A stretch of DNA of 64,000 nt from a virus: the IMG/VR virus record IMGVR_UViG_3300038760_000073, positions 1 through 64,000 of that record; one strand, written 5' to 3'. The notes under the pieces are model-generated. The model did no database searches and had not been told where the DNA came from. It saw only the letters and a program-made list of their open reading frames with translations. Shown piece by piece: positions 51,908 to 61,314 of the stretch (position 1 is the first letter of the stretch; each line of letters begins with the position of its first letter). The position numbers and the translations under genes were made by a program.

Positions 51908-52747
51908 TTAATAACCGTTATCAATAAATTTTTTGTATAGACAATCTTCACTGATGTTAAAGTTAGCAGCAGCTTCCGGTGATTGCCTATACACATTACA
52001 CCCTTCATACGATTCATGATTAGTGTGTCGTAATACAGGAAATGTTTCAACTCCCCCTCTCTCTCGCCAATCTTCTAAGGTAGGCAGATCAGGATCGTCA
52101 GGATGAAATGTCACGATTCTATTTCTTTTCTTGCTCGAGAAATAAGCTGATATTAACAAATCGTCATCCCATGTAAAATTGTCCTCAACAAAGTCTGTAA
52201 AGTCAGTCTCAAAATATTGTCTTTTGTAAGATACAGATTTGTAGTGCTGTATAATATCTACACGGCTATTTCTTTTATTGGAGGTATAATAGTAATCTCT
52301 AACATCACCGAAAAAATTATCTCTAGATCTTATCCCGTCATAACCGATAATATCATCAGTAAATAATGATTGGTTATTAACTTGCTCTCGAACTAGATCT
52401 GTATGATACACTAAATCATCATCTACTACGATAATAATATCATCCGGATTAGTTAGACGCTCGATAGTTGGTAATAATTTAGTAATAGGACCACTATCCT
52501 CGAGATTGTCAAATATAGTAAATTTGTTATTACTACCATGCGATAATTCTCGGATCCAATCTGGAATAATATATTCCTCTCCAGTGGATGTAAGTAACTT
52601 CGGGACATTTAAGTGTATTTCGTAATTATCATGCGATTGATTGAGTAGTGACAATAGGTTACTCTTAATACCTTCTTCATATGATTCAGGAGAATTTATC
52701 CTTGAAGGGATTGTTGTTAGTGTTAGTACCACGCGTTGCATATGCAT
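51908..52747 (-). CDS. GT-A type glycosyltransferase
   Basis: 279 residues from ATG 52747 (MHMQRVVLTLT); an ATG two codons later is also possible and the longer frame to 52780 has no ATG. TIPSRINSPESYEEGIKSNL and HDNYEIHLNVPK are the N-terminal nucleotide fold; IIIVVDDDLVYHTDLV holds the D-x-D metal site; WDDDLLISAYFSSK is the catalytic C-terminal end. The pattern resembles small phage and eukaryotic-virus transferases. Acceptor unknown. Confidence 0.65.
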   Translation of the reverse strand: MHMQRVVLTLTTIPSRINSPESYEEGIKSNLLSLLNQSHDNYEIHLNVPKLLTSTGEEYIIPDWIRELSHGSNNKFTIFDNLEDSGPITKLLPTIERLTNPDDIIIVVDDDLVYHTDLVREQVNNQSLFTDDIIGYDGIRSRDNFFGDVRDYYYTSNKRNSRVDIIQHYKSVSYKRQYFETDFTDFVEDNFTWDDDLLISAYFSSKKRNRIVTFHPDDPDLPTLEDWRERGGVETFPVLRHTNHESYEGCNVYRQSPEAAANFNISEDCLYKKFIDNGY

Positions 52748-52856
52748 ACTTATTAATAAATATGCATATGCAAGCAGCACTCATTTCTTATCTTTAAAGT
52801 GTTAAGGGTTGTAGTAATAACCATAATATTGTGATATGTCTTTAATTTAAAATCTA

Positions 52857-53882
52857 CTATAGAAATTTAAGGTCCTTAAAAATTCTATACCAACTATCTT
52901 CACCTCTCATAAAGGTTTTTGCATAATTAAAGTTATGTTCTATGGCTGGGAGCATTTTCTCATACGGATCCTCTTTATTTAGAAAATCTACTATATCTTT
53001 TAATTTATTACATAGTACGCGTTGATGAAACTCTTCTACAGGGCAATCAGGATCTGGTAATTCAACTCCCCTCATATTAAACTCAACAATACCATCCATA
53101 TTGATATTATCATCAAAAATCTTCGAGCCGCAATATATAGGAACGCACCCAGATAAAAAACAATCATATAGCTTTTCAGAATTAAACCCTGTTTGTTCAT
53201 ATGCATTCTCAATAATAATAACATACTTATAATCATAGTATGCTGTTCTAAATTCACATAAAGTATCGCGTTGAGATTCTTCTGAGCCGAGAGTAAGGAC
53301 CCCCCCACAAGGATCTTCATGAGGGTGGTGCTCTCTACCCGTTATTGTCTGGTTTTTGTTCCACATTGCTCCAGATCCATAGAAATCAACTAGACCGGTA
53401 TCATTTAAACTATTATATACAGCGTGACGGAGCCTGTGCCCTAGGCAATAATGTTTCCAAGAAAAGGGACACGATATCATTTTTGATTTTGGATGAAGTT
53501 TAATATTAGCTTCATCTAACCATGTTGTATAGGCACATTTACTTGAGTAATAAAACTTATCTGGCCTCTCTTCTAATAGATGTCCGAGTTTGTCCTTGTT
53601 GTGAGTAATTACTAAATCAAATTTTTCAAAGTCTGTTTGTATATAGTCATATACATCTGTCCAGGGCGGTGTACAATACGGCTCTAACAAGATACATACA
53701 TTCTTATTACCATCTACCGGGATATCGACCAGCTCTGATTTAATAAAATTATCTGTATATACGTTTATAGGCCTCCTTATACCATCTCTCATTTTAAGAA
53801 TATAGTCAGAAGGAGATAAGCATGGAGCTAACCACTCACTACACATAGTACTATCCCAAAAAGTTACATTAACTGGCGTCAT
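52857..53882 (-). CDS. GT10-like fucosyltransferase family protein
   Basis: 341 residues. The donor-site block is YKYVIIIENAYEQTGFNSEK followed by LYDCFLSGCVPIYCG and DDNINMDGIVEF, the GT10/exostosin-like arrangement. The N-terminal half includes NVCILLEPYCTPPW and ISCPFSWKHYCLGHRLRH. It is a distant paralogue of the enzyme at 24776-25591 in the first island. It would add fucose or a related sugar. Confidence 0.7.
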   Translation of the reverse strand: MTPVNVTFWDSTMCSEWLAPCLSPSDYILKMRDGIRRPINVYTDNFIKSELVDIPVDGNKNVCILLEPYCTPPWTDVYDYIQTDFEKFDLVITHNKDKLGHLLEERPDKFYYSSKCAYTTWLDEANIKLHPKSKMISCPFSWKHYCLGHRLRHAVYNSLNDTGLVDFYGSGAMWNKNQTITGREHHPHEDPCGGVLTLGSEESQRDTLCEFRTAYYDYKYVIIIENAYEQTGFNSEKLYDCFLSGCVPIYCGSKIFDDNINMDGIVEFNMRGVELPDPDCPVEEFHQRVLCNKLKDIVDFLNKEDPYEKMLPAIEHNFNYAKTFMRGEDSWYRIFKDLKFL

Positions 53883-53986
53883 CTTAAATATTTAATCAAA
53901 TATTATAGAGGCTCAACTAGTTGTATATTATAATACTTATGTTAAAAGTTTGCTATCAATGAGGGAGTAGATGAATATAAGTACGG

Positions 53987-54691
53987 CTATTCTTGAGGAA
54001 TTTTAATAAATACTGTTTGACGGCCCCACAATATTTTAATATAATCATTGTCCAACAGATATGGGGTTAATAATCTATCCTTACCTGCACTACCTGTATT
54101 AAAATCAGTATCATCTATAGATATCAAATGAACTGGTGCCATCTTACTTTCTGCAGCTTTAAAAGCCTCTAGATGATGTTCAGCATATCTATGAGTACCT
54201 TTATCCCACCCATCTAAATATAAAAGATCTATAGGCTTATCGAATTTTTCTAAAAATTCGATACCATCTTCCGGTATATGTATATATAAATTGTCTGGGA
54301 GAGGTTCTTTGATATGATATTTATATTGATTTTCTAACTGAGATTTACAGTGAGTATCTACATCTACCGTATATACATCAAATCCCTCCCGGGTCCAGAA
54401 GTATGTTGAATGTCCATCCTGACAACATGGAGGAGCGTCTTTACTTTGCAAATTATGCGAATTATTATAGTATTCAATACAGTTACTAGTTAGTTCCATT
54501 CTAGTAGATCCAATTTCTACTATAGTCTTACCATCAATCAATTTTAAGAGCTCAATAGTTTTAGCAATCCATGGAGCTGGGTAGTTTCTAATACTGTTTT
54601 CTTCATGAGTTAATACATCATGATCCCAGTAATAGCATGTATGTTTAAATTCATCACATGCCTTTAATACATTATAAAAATAATCTTTCAT
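53987..54691 (-). CDS. Class I methyltransferase-like protein
   Basis: 234 residues. DGKTIVEIGSTRMELTSN is the SAM motif I; DVYTVDVDTHCKSQ is motif II with acidic D; PIDLLYLDGWDKGTHRYAEH is motif IV. It resembles sugar- or small-molecule O-methyltransferases of the Methyltransf_24 kind. An AATAAATA box lies about 12 bases before the ATG. Acceptor unknown. Confidence 0.6.
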   Translation of the reverse strand: MKDYFYNVLKACDEFKHTCYYWDHDVLTHEENSIRNYPAPWIAKTIELLKLIDGKTIVEIGSTRMELTSNCIEYYNNSHNLQSKDAPPCCQDGHSTYFWTREGFDVYTVDVDTHCKSQLENQYKYHIKEPLPDNLYIHIPEDGIEFLEKFDKPIDLLYLDGWDKGTHRYAEHHLEAFKAAESKMAPVHLISIDDTDFNTGSAGKDRLLTPYLLDNDYIKILWGRQTVFIKIPQE

Positions 54692-54818
54692 ATATATATA
54701 TATATTTATTTTACTATCGCTATTATTCTATCATTAAATCTACGGGTGTATCGGGTAAAGTCATAGAGACTAAATGACTGTGCATTTTGATCTTTAGCTA
54801 AACTTTCCAGGCTTGCCG

Positions 54819-55397
54819 CTAATTAATGTCCGTAGTAACCTCGATCCACCATTGCCCGGGGTGTGTAATATTAGCTCTATTATTAAATATGGTATCGACA
54901 GCTCGTATAATATCAGGCCAATCTCGAGTATAATCATCCCCACAAATAATCCCACCCTTTCGTATCAATGGTAGCCAATTTATAATATCCTCCTTTACAG
55001 AATTGTAATCATGTGACGCATCAATATATACAATATCAAAAAAATTCTTGGGATAGTTTTTACTTTCTGTTACAGAATCGTTTTTAATTAATTTAATATT
55101 ATCGATTATAGGTTCAAGATAATGGTTAGCTAATTTCCAGTAATCTGTATGTGTATTATGCTCCGCGGAGCCCTTAAAATGGTCTATAGCATATTGCCTA
55201 CACTTAATATTATGATGTGTAAAATACTGATTAAATATAGTAGTTCCTTTACCCATATATACCCCAATCTCAGCAAATTTAATTTCATCTGATGTCAAGA
55301 TTTTTGTCTTGCTAATTACCGGCAAAATATCTGTTAGTAGATTATTAATTTGATCCTCTGATAAGAAGCCTGGTATAAGATTATGATTAGTTTTCAT
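54819..55397 (-). CDS. Class I methyltransferase (Methyltransf_24 type)
   Basis: 192 residues. IKFAEIGVYMGKGTTIFNQY (motif I), QYAIDHFKGSAEHN, FFDIVYIDASHDYNSVKEDI (motif IV) and LIRKGGIICGDDYTRDWP (motif V/VI). This is the typical order of cephalosporin-hydroxylase/Methyltransf_24-like phage enzymes. It abuts the DUF3431 gene with no gap, so they are co-transcribed. Confidence 0.72.
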   Translation of the reverse strand: MKTNHNLIPGFLSEDQINNLLTDILPVISKTKILTSDEIKFAEIGVYMGKGTTIFNQYFTHHNIKCRQYAIDHFKGSAEHNTHTDYWKLANHYLEPIIDNIKLIKNDSVTESKNYPKNFFDIVYIDASHDYNSVKEDIINWLPLIRKGGIICGDDYTRDWPDIIRAVDTIFNNRANITHPGQWWIEVTTDIN

Positions 55398-56072
55398 TTA
55401 ATACTTATCACACTCATTGTAGTCCCAAATAGCTGGAAATAGTCGCTCAAGCGCGTGAGCATATCCCCATTCTGATCTATCACCTATTTGCTCGAGCAAA
55501 TTTTTCCACCATAATAAAGACTTATTATCTATACAGGCTGACTTATTGACTATAAATTGTATACCGGCGGGGAAATGTCTAACTAATTCGTTTTTATCTG
55601 TAAGCACTTTAACAGGTAAGCTTATTTCAGATGCAACAACATCTAACCCGTGCCCCCATTCAACAGATAGGCAGGTTGCCATATATCCTAACTCGACAAA
55701 ATTCCCCGCGACTCTACAGAACTGATCGTCATTTAAATCTTTGATAATATTATTATAATCTATTAGATTTTTGCACTTATAATTAACATACGGTACAGTA
55801 TGCGGACAATGATCAAATGGGTGTCCCTGTAGAAATGTAATTGTTTCATAATCTTTATCATAATATTTGCATATATGATAAACATGTGTATGAGCATCCC
55901 TACCACTAAAATTATTTGGTAAATGTTCAATAATAGTGTTTGGTATATCAGGTATATCGATACCTACTAAGTCCTCACTTTTATTATATATATAAATATC
56001 TACATCTTCTAACTGGTTAATCCAATTAATATCTTCATTATATCGCGCTATTACGACTGCATTTTTTTTCAT
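55398..56072 (-). CDS. DUF3431 family protein
   Basis: 224 residues. The DUF3431 pattern is clear: AVVIARYNEDINWINQLEDV, IYIYNKSEDL, SGRDAHTHVYHICKYYDKDY, TITFLQGHPFDHCPH and WGYAHALERLFPAIWDY. The family is probably GT-A-like with unknown substrate and usually sits with glycosyltransferases, as here. It overlaps the upstream gene by ATGA. Confidence 0.75.
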   Translation of the reverse strand: MKKNAVVIARYNEDINWINQLEDVDIYIYNKSEDLVGIDIPDIPNTIIEHLPNNFSGRDAHTHVYHICKYYDKDYETITFLQGHPFDHCPHTVPYVNYKCKNLIDYNNIIKDLNDDQFCRVAGNFVELGYMATCLSVEWGHGLDVVASEISLPVKVLTDKNELVRHFPAGIQFIVNKSACIDNKSLLWWKNLLEQIGDRSEWGYAHALERLFPAIWDYNECDKY

Positions 56073-57337
56073 AATTGTATTTCTGCTTTTTCAACCCAGC
56101 CTCTACTTTTACTTATAGCCCAATATACAACTTTAACTGGTATTTTTTCTGTCATAAACATCTCTTCGTAGTGAATTGGTTTACCATCCCTAACAAGATC
56201 TTCCAGTCTCTTATCATTAATATATGTTTGATGTATACCTATACCATCTTCATCATCAAATGACACTAACAGATTCTCATAATCATCACCCGGTAACATA
56301 TCTTTGGTTATATCCACTAAATAGTATATAGAATTTATAAAGGAGTCTTCCCACTCCTCCTCACTATTATAAGGGTATGGGTTTGGAGGAATTTTATTAT
56401 CTTTAGTATATTGCTGGAATGCTCGCCGCTTAAAATTTATACCAGCATACCTTTCATAATCCTTTAAAGATCGTGTTTTGCCTAAATCATACTCACCTAA
56501 ATCTAACAACCTCTCTTCTACACCAAGCAGCTGTCTAATTCTAGCACGAGCATCATTATTACCCCTCCACCACATATCGTCACCCCTACTGGACATGTCG
56601 TCCCATACTAACATATTACTTCTCTCTTCTCTCATTGTAGCATGCCAAATTACTACTCGATGCGGATGAAACAAATCATACCCATGGGTGAAAGATCTAA
56701 CTGTGAGATTAATCTCTTCACCAGCGAAGAAAATATTTGGATCATGTCTAATTTCTTTAGCCCACTTATTTGACCCAAACGAAAAGTGACCACTTAAAAA
56801 TCTAGCAGGGTATGGCTTTGTAAGTTCCTTCCAATCTCGAACACCTGTCGGTCTAATGAAGATAGTACCAAATGGGTAAAAGCAAGCCGCCTCTGATACC
56901 CATGGCTCTTGCACTCGTCCAGCCGGGTCATTAAAGGGATCATACATAGGTAGATAACCACCTATCACCGGATTGTATCCATCTTCAACTAGTTCATCAT
57001 ACCAACCAATTAAGGTACTATCCCAATTTTCTGTAAACCGGTGATGTGAGTCCAATTGTAATACAAAATCTTCATCTTCGAGTAACTCATCATTGATAAC
57101 TGCGCGCGCGTATGCTAAGCCTTTAGCTTCAGTATAAAGCATTTCTTTAACTTTAAACCTAGAATCGTCTTTAAATTCTGATAAGTCATCAAAACCATCT
57201 TTAGGGTTATATTGCCTACATATACCAAATCTAACCCTATTAGGAAATTCAGCGTTCGTTAGCGCATCCTTAATAGTAGGTATAAGCTCTGGATCTCTAT
57301 ATGCGGGCAAATGTATTAGTATAGTTCGTTCTGACAT
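56069..57337 (-). CDS. GlcNAc-transferase-like glycosyltransferase (copy 1)
   Basis: 422 residues from ATG 57337; a TTG eight codons upstream is rejected because the ATG stands right after the previous stop. IHLPAYRDPELIPTIKDAL, FVLQLDSHHRFTENWDSTLI (D-x-H metal site), ARFLSGHFSFGS, and FFAGEEINLTVRSFTHGYDL with FHPHRVVIWH match the UDP-GlcNAc transferase family of Skp1-type enzymes (PF11397). The gene is a tandem paralogue of the next gene upstream. Confidence 0.82.
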   Translation of the reverse strand: MSERTILIHLPAYRDPELIPTIKDALTNAEFPNRVRFGICRQYNPKDGFDDLSEFKDDSRFKVKEMLYTEAKGLAYARAVINDELLEDEDFVLQLDSHHRFTENWDSTLIGWYDELVEDGYNPVIGGYLPMYDPFNDPAGRVQEPWVSEAACFYPFGTIFIRPTGVRDWKELTKPYPARFLSGHFSFGSNKWAKEIRHDPNIFFAGEEINLTVRSFTHGYDLFHPHRVVIWHATMREERSNMLVWDDMSSRGDDMWWRGNNDARARIRQLLGVEERLLDLGEYDLGKTRSLKDYERYAGINFKRRAFQQYTKDNKIPPNPYPYNSEEEWEDSFINSIYYLVDITKDMLPGDDYENLLVSFDDEDGIGIHQTYINDKRLEDLVRDGKPIHYEEMFMTEKIPVKVVYWAISKSRGWVEKAEIQL

Positions 57338-57338
57338 A

Positions 57339-58691
57339 TTAATTGCATCTTGTAAATTCAATAATATTGTTTTCAGCTAGTTGAACCTTGTTATCCATCT
57401 CTACCTCTTCTAGTAATCTAGGACTAATTATACCCTCCAGCCTATCCATCCAACCTTGAGATTTAGAATTTGGCCATACAATCCATTTATAGGGCGGTAC
57501 ATCTGTATTAAACTGCCTCCATAGTTTGCAATAGTTGTCAGAGTCTTTCTTCATACGATCAATTTCGTCTGGTAAAGCATCCTCTCGATATATCTCATTA
57601 CCATCAACATCCTCAAATGCTACAGCCCAGCATGTATAATCATCGAGAGGCACTAGATCATACCCAATATCAATACAGTGTTTAAAGAAATTTAAGAACG
57701 AGCTATTATATTCCTGTTCAGTTGTGTAAGTTGGATTAGGTGGATATTTATTATCTAGAGTATATTGCTGTAATTGTCTCTTCTCAAATAATACTCCCGC
57801 ATATTTTTCATAATCTTCTAGAGTACGCTCATTACCCAAGCCATATTCACACTTATCCCCTTCAGCGATAAATTCACCATCTATACCCAATAACTTTCTA
57901 ACTTTGGTATGTGATTGTGTATCTAACTCTACCCACCCGTCATTATCACTCCAATGTCTAGGTTGATCTGATCTAGTATAGTAATGCCAGATTACAACTC
58001 GATGAGGGTGAAATAAATCATACCCATGGGTATACGCTCGAACTGCTAGACTTATTTCTTCACCGTGGAAGTATATCTCAGGGTCATGCTGAACTTCTTT
58101 AGAGAATATACCTAAAGTAAAGCAGAAATGTGCTGAGAGAAATCTAGCTGCAATAGGGGCATTATAGTTTACCCAGTTTGGAATTGTTTCTGGCTTAGTA
58201 TGTAGAGGACCTTCCGGGGCAAATCTATCAAATACCAAACGCCATGGATCATTTTCAGTTTTACCTGTTTTTGGATCATATGCCGGTACATATCCTGTTA
58301 ACAGAGGTTTTTTATGACCTTGTAGCTGCAGCATATAGATCATATTCTTTAGTGTAGTGTCCCAACCCTCTGTAAATCGGTGATGTGAATCTAAGTGAAG
58401 TGTAAAATCTTCATCATTATAATGTTGCTGAATTAAATTTCTAGCCCAACATACACCTTTAGCTTCCTTATAATCAATATCGATAATATTAATATTTTTG
58501 TGTTTGTTAAAACTAGTTAGTTTATCCCACTTGTCTTCTTTAGCATGTTGCCAAGCAACACACACCCGTAAATTATCAGGCTCATCAGCTTTCTCAAGCA
58601 TATCCTTTAATGTCTTTTTAAGTTCAGGGTCTCTATATGATGCAATCTGCACAAAAATTAGTTTACCCGTGTAAGGATTCATATTAATCAT
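57339..58691 (-). CDS. GlcNAc-transferase-like glycosyltransferase (copy 2)
   Basis: 450 residues. The same domain plan as copy 1: IQIASYRDPELKKTLKDML, FTLHLDSHHRFTEGWDTTLK, ARFLSAHFCFTLG, YFHGEEISLAVRAYTHGYDL and FHPHRVVIWHYY, plus KYAGVLFEKRQLQQYTLDNK. Alternative start ATG 58682. Two related transferases in tandem suggest that two sugars or two acceptors are used. It is the promoter-proximal gene of the second sugar island. Confidence 0.82.
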   Translation of the reverse strand: MINMNPYTGKLIFVQIASYRDPELKKTLKDMLEKADEPDNLRVCVAWQHAKEDKWDKLTSFNKHKNINIIDIDYKEAKGVCWARNLIQQHYNDEDFTLHLDSHHRFTEGWDTTLKNMIYMLQLQGHKKPLLTGYVPAYDPKTGKTENDPWRLVFDRFAPEGPLHTKPETIPNWVNYNAPIAARFLSAHFCFTLGIFSKEVQHDPEIYFHGEEISLAVRAYTHGYDLFHPHRVVIWHYYTRSDQPRHWSDNDGWVELDTQSHTKVRKLLGIDGEFIAEGDKCEYGLGNERTLEDYEKYAGVLFEKRQLQQYTLDNKYPPNPTYTTEQEYNSSFLNFFKHCIDIGYDLVPLDDYTCWAVAFEDVDGNEIYREDALPDEIDRMKKDSDNYCKLWRQFNTDVPPYKWIVWPNSKSQGWMDRLEGIISPRLLEEVEMDNKVQLAENNIIEFTRCN

Positions 58692-58740
58692 TTAATCTGT
58701 TAAAAAATAAAATCCAGTAGTTGCATTATTAATAATTGAC

Positions 58741-58746
58741 TATAAT
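58741..58746 (+). promoter_or_regulatory. -10 element
   Basis: TATAAT; +1 at 58753, four bases before ATG 58757. No good -35 seen. Confidence 0.4.
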
Positions 58747-58756
58747 ATATAACTAT

Positions 58757-59101
58757 ATGTCAAATATTACAACAATCGTCGATCAAGTCGGAAGAACAGT
58801 TATTGGTGTGGAAACTAAATCCACAAAAGATACTATTACACTAAATAATCCAGTTATTATTCATGTACAACCAAACTCAGAAAACGGTCAATTACAAGTA
58901 CAATCGTTTCCTTACCTGTTTATGGAGTTTATTAAAGGTGATAAAACAAAAAACAACTGGACATTCAATAAAGGTGCAATCGCTATCTCAGATGTTGAAT
59001 TGGATGATAAGATTATTGAGCAATACAATAATATTAATTCACCAGCAGCTACTGCTGCATCTCCAGAAGAGCCTAGTGTAATTAAACTGTTTGACGAATA
59101 A
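58757..59101 (+). CDS. Conserved small phage protein, Sm-like beta barrel?
   Basis: 114 residues from ATG 58757 (MSNITTIVDQ); an earlier in-frame start at 58736 lies before the predicted transcription start. TIVDQVGRTVIGVETKSTKD, TITLNNPVIIHVQP, LQVQSFPYLFMEFI and a disordered Ala/Pro/Glu tail are the parts. The N-terminal part repeats the strand order of small Sm-like barrels and is found upstream of recombination genes in related phages. Function unknown. Confidence 0.5.
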   Translation: MSNITTIVDQVGRTVIGVETKSTKDTITLNNPVIIHVQPNSENGQLQVQSFPYLFMEFIKGDKTKNNWTFNKGAIAISDVELDDKIIEQYNNINSPAATAASPEEPSVIKLFDE

Positions 59102-59116
59102 TTTAAGATAGCTCAT

Positions 59117-59188
59117 TCCGGTGTAGCATAATGGTAGTGCACGTGACTGTTAATCACGCAAGTGTTGGTTCGAACCCAACCACCGGAG
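59117..59188 (+). tRNA. tRNA-Asn (anticodon GTT)
   Basis: 72 bases. Acceptor TCCGGTG pairs with CACCGGA; D arm GCAT/GTGC; anticodon stem CGTGA/TCACG with loop CTGTTAA (anticodon GTT); T arm GTTGG-TTCGAAC-CCAAC; variable loop CAAGT; discriminator G. No CCA is encoded. It would help translate Asn codons, common in this AT-rich genome. Confidence 0.95.
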
Positions 59189-59229
59189 TTTATTGCAATT
59201 TACCATACTACAAACTAAATATATTTACT

Positions 59230-59655
59230 ATGAAACTAACTACAAATAAAAATAACATCCTATCAAATAACCCTATCGTTAATCTAGATAAAATATTTGA
59301 TAATATGTTTAATACAACACCATTATTTCATAATTTAAATGAAATATATAAAACAGGTGATCAGGTCAGGTTCTCACCTGATGATGAATCGCTTACAGTT
59401 CAAATTGATCTACCAGGAGTAAAGCGAGATGATATTGCAATCACCTCCGATACAGACCAGTCCGAGGTATATATTAAAGCGAAGAGAGACATTAAAACTC
59501 TAGACGGTACACAGGAACAAACATATAACCGTTCCTTTACAGTAGGACGTGAGTATGATATTAAGCAAATTACATTTGTCTATCAAGATGGTTTACTTGA
59601 AATTGATGTTCCACGGCGGCAAAAGGAACAATATCTTAGAACACATACACTATAA
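59230..59655 (+). CDS. Hsp20 small heat-shock protein
   Basis: 141 residues from ATG 59230. A longer reading to 59131 would start inside the tRNA and is rejected. Alpha-crystallin domain: DDESLTVQIDLPGVKRDDIA, SEVYIKAKRD, and GLLEIDVPRRQKEQYLRT at the end. Hsp20 genes are frequent in marine T4-like phages and probably protect or fold phage proteins. A terminator follows 20 bases later. Confidence 0.88.
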   Translation: MKLTTNKNNILSNNPIVNLDKIFDNMFNTTPLFHNLNEIYKTGDQVRFSPDDESLTVQIDLPGVKRDDIAITSDTDQSEVYIKAKRDIKTLDGTQEQTYNRSFTVGREYDIKQITFVYQDGLLEIDVPRRQKEQYLRTHTL

Positions 59656-59676
59656 CCTTTAACTTAAAATAATATT

Positions 59677-59717
59677 AAAGACCTCTATTGCATATTATGT
59701 GGTAGAGGTCTTTTTGT
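59677..59717 (+). terminator. Intrinsic terminator after hsp20
   Basis: Stem AAAGACCTCTA (59677-59687) with TAGAGGTCTTT (59703-59713), a 15-base loop, followed by T residues. Confidence 0.8.
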
Positions 59718-59739
59718 TTGTATTATACTTAAAAATAAG

Positions 59740-59767
59740 TTGTAAAGTAAGGATCTTAATATATAAT
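59740..59767 (+). promoter_or_regulatory. Early promoter of uvsX
   Basis: TTGTAA (59740-59745), 16 bases, TATAAT (59762-59767); +1 at 59774, one base before ATG 59775. Confidence 0.55.
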
Positions 59768-59774
59768 ATAGTAT

Positions 59775-60920
59775 ATGGATAAAGATATTGCAAGTGCGTT
59801 GGACGAAATTGATACTGTTAACCCCTTTGCAACATATCTAAGTGATAGTACACTTAGTAGAGTAGGTGGGTGGGTTGATACTGGGTCATATGTATTAAAT
59901 GCCATAATCTCCGGATCTCTTCATGGTGGTATACCTAAAGGTAGGGTAACTATGCTAGCTGGTGAGTCTATGACTGGTAAATCCCTGTTTGTTATGAAGA
60001 TATTAGCTGCAGCTCAAAAAAGTGGGTTAATACCAGTTATTTTTGATACGGAAAACGCGATTGACCCGGAAGGTGCTGAAAGACTTGGGTTAGATGTTAG
60101 CAAAGTTAAATATGTTCCTTGTATAAGTACAGAACAGACTAGAAATGCATTATATAAGTTCCTTACATCAGTTAAAGAGAAGGGATTGGAGGGTAAATTT
60201 ATCGTTGCTATTGATTCCTTAGGAAATTTACAGTCAGAACTGTCATTATCACGAATGAGTAAAGATAATACAGCAGCTGATATGGGTACAAATGCTCGAG
60301 CTATGAAATCTCTCATGCAGACATGTACTAATTTAGGAGCTGTCACACAAACAACTATTATATGCACTAACCATGTGTATGATAATCCTGCAGCTCTGTT
60401 CCCATCAATCGAGAAAAATATGCCTGGTGGTAAGTCATGTGTATATCTACCTTCAGTTACCGTTCAACTGGCTAGAAAGCCAATGAAAGCTGACGGTGGC
60501 AAAACAATGGATGGTGAAACTGCTGTAGCGCAAAAGAGTTATGCTGGCATTATCATTAGAGCTCTAACTCGAAAGAATCGATTTATTAAACAGTATCTAG
60601 AGGGTGAAATGTATCTATCATTCGCATCCGGTTTAGATAGATACTATGGCCTAATTGACTTAGCAGTTGGTTTAGGCGCCGTCATTCAAACTGGGGCAAC
60701 CTACCAACTTGAAGATGGTAAGAAGTTAGGATATTACAAGCAGTTTAGGAAAAATACTGATCTATGGGAAAATACCATCCTACCTATTGTAGAGGCTAGA
60801 ATGAAGGATGAGTGGAACTATTCAAACAAAGAAGAAGAACCACCTGATGAAGTAGCAGAAACGATAGTTGATCCAGTGTCGACCTCACTTAAGGATATAT
60901 TAGAATTAAAGGAAAAATAA
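59775..60920 (+). CDS. uvsX: RecA-like recombinase UvsX
   Basis: 381 residues (T4 UvsX 391). SGSLHGGIPKGRVTMLAG, Walker A GESMTGKS (63-70), Walker B FIVAIDSLGNLQSE, and NHVYDNPAALFPSIEKNMPG with GGKSCVYLPSVTVQL. It catalyses strand exchange in phage recombination and replication; its mediator UvsY is coded at 40925. The acidic C-terminal tail is like other UvsX. Confidence 0.95.
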   Translation: MDKDIASALDEIDTVNPFATYLSDSTLSRVGGWVDTGSYVLNAIISGSLHGGIPKGRVTMLAGESMTGKSLFVMKILAAAQKSGLIPVIFDTENAIDPEGAERLGLDVSKVKYVPCISTEQTRNALYKFLTSVKEKGLEGKFIVAIDSLGNLQSELSLSRMSKDNTAADMGTNARAMKSLMQTCTNLGAVTQTTIICTNHVYDNPAALFPSIEKNMPGGKSCVYLPSVTVQLARKPMKADGGKTMDGETAVAQKSYAGIIIRALTRKNRFIKQYLEGEMYLSFASGLDRYYGLIDLAVGLGAVIQTGATYQLEDGKKLGYYKQFRKNTDLWENTILPIVEARMKDEWNYSNKEEEPPDEVAETIVDPVSTSLKDILELKEK

Positions 60921-61008
60921 TACTATATGCGACTCAGCTAAGAGGTTCTAACCCTATAGGTTATTGTGTTGCATCTTTGCTGTGAGATATTTGATAACAT
61001 CTGCAGCC

Positions 61009-61314
61009 TCAAATCATGTTCTCGTCGCGGTAGCCATGTTCATCTTTGACGATTTGCATGAATGTCTCAAATTGATGTTTACCTAGGTTCATTAAAAAAA
61101 CTAACCCAGCATCTCCAAGATTATCGACAAATACTTCAGCCTTTTTAACAAACTCGTCGAATTCACCTAGTGATTCATCTTCAGCTGGGTGTACATCACC
61201 TTCAGCCCCCATATGTGGAGGAGCCTCCTCTTGCTCGTAACTCTCGTTAAGAACTTTACCGGTCAAAACCTTAGTGTATTGCTCTGCCATTAAATCAAAC
61301 TCATTACGCTTCAT
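61009..61314 (-). CDS. Small acidic late protein with MAE leader
   Basis: 101 residues from ATG 61314; the longer frame to 61356 begins before the predicted +1. MKRNEFDLMAEQYTKVLTGK resembles the starts of the genes at 34843 and 35779. Acidic centre (EEAPPHMGAEGDVHPAEDES), helical end (LVFLMNLGKHQFETFMQIV). It is divergent from queC and late, so it may be a head-internal protein. Function unknown. Confidence 0.55.
   Translation of the reverse strand: MKRNEFDLMAEQYTKVLTGKVLNESYEQEEAPPHMGAEGDVHPAEDESLGEFDEFVKKAEVFVDNLGDAGLVFLMNLGKHQFETFMQIVKDEHGYRDENMI

Noticed and set aside
54689-54710. TA-repeat tract as an origin or regulatory repeat
   Set aside because: A short simple repeat in AT-rich DNA before a gene start, without further structure.
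59131-59229. Longer N-terminus for the Hsp20 gene
   Set aside because: It would begin inside the tRNA-Asn; ATG 59230 gives a normal Hsp20.
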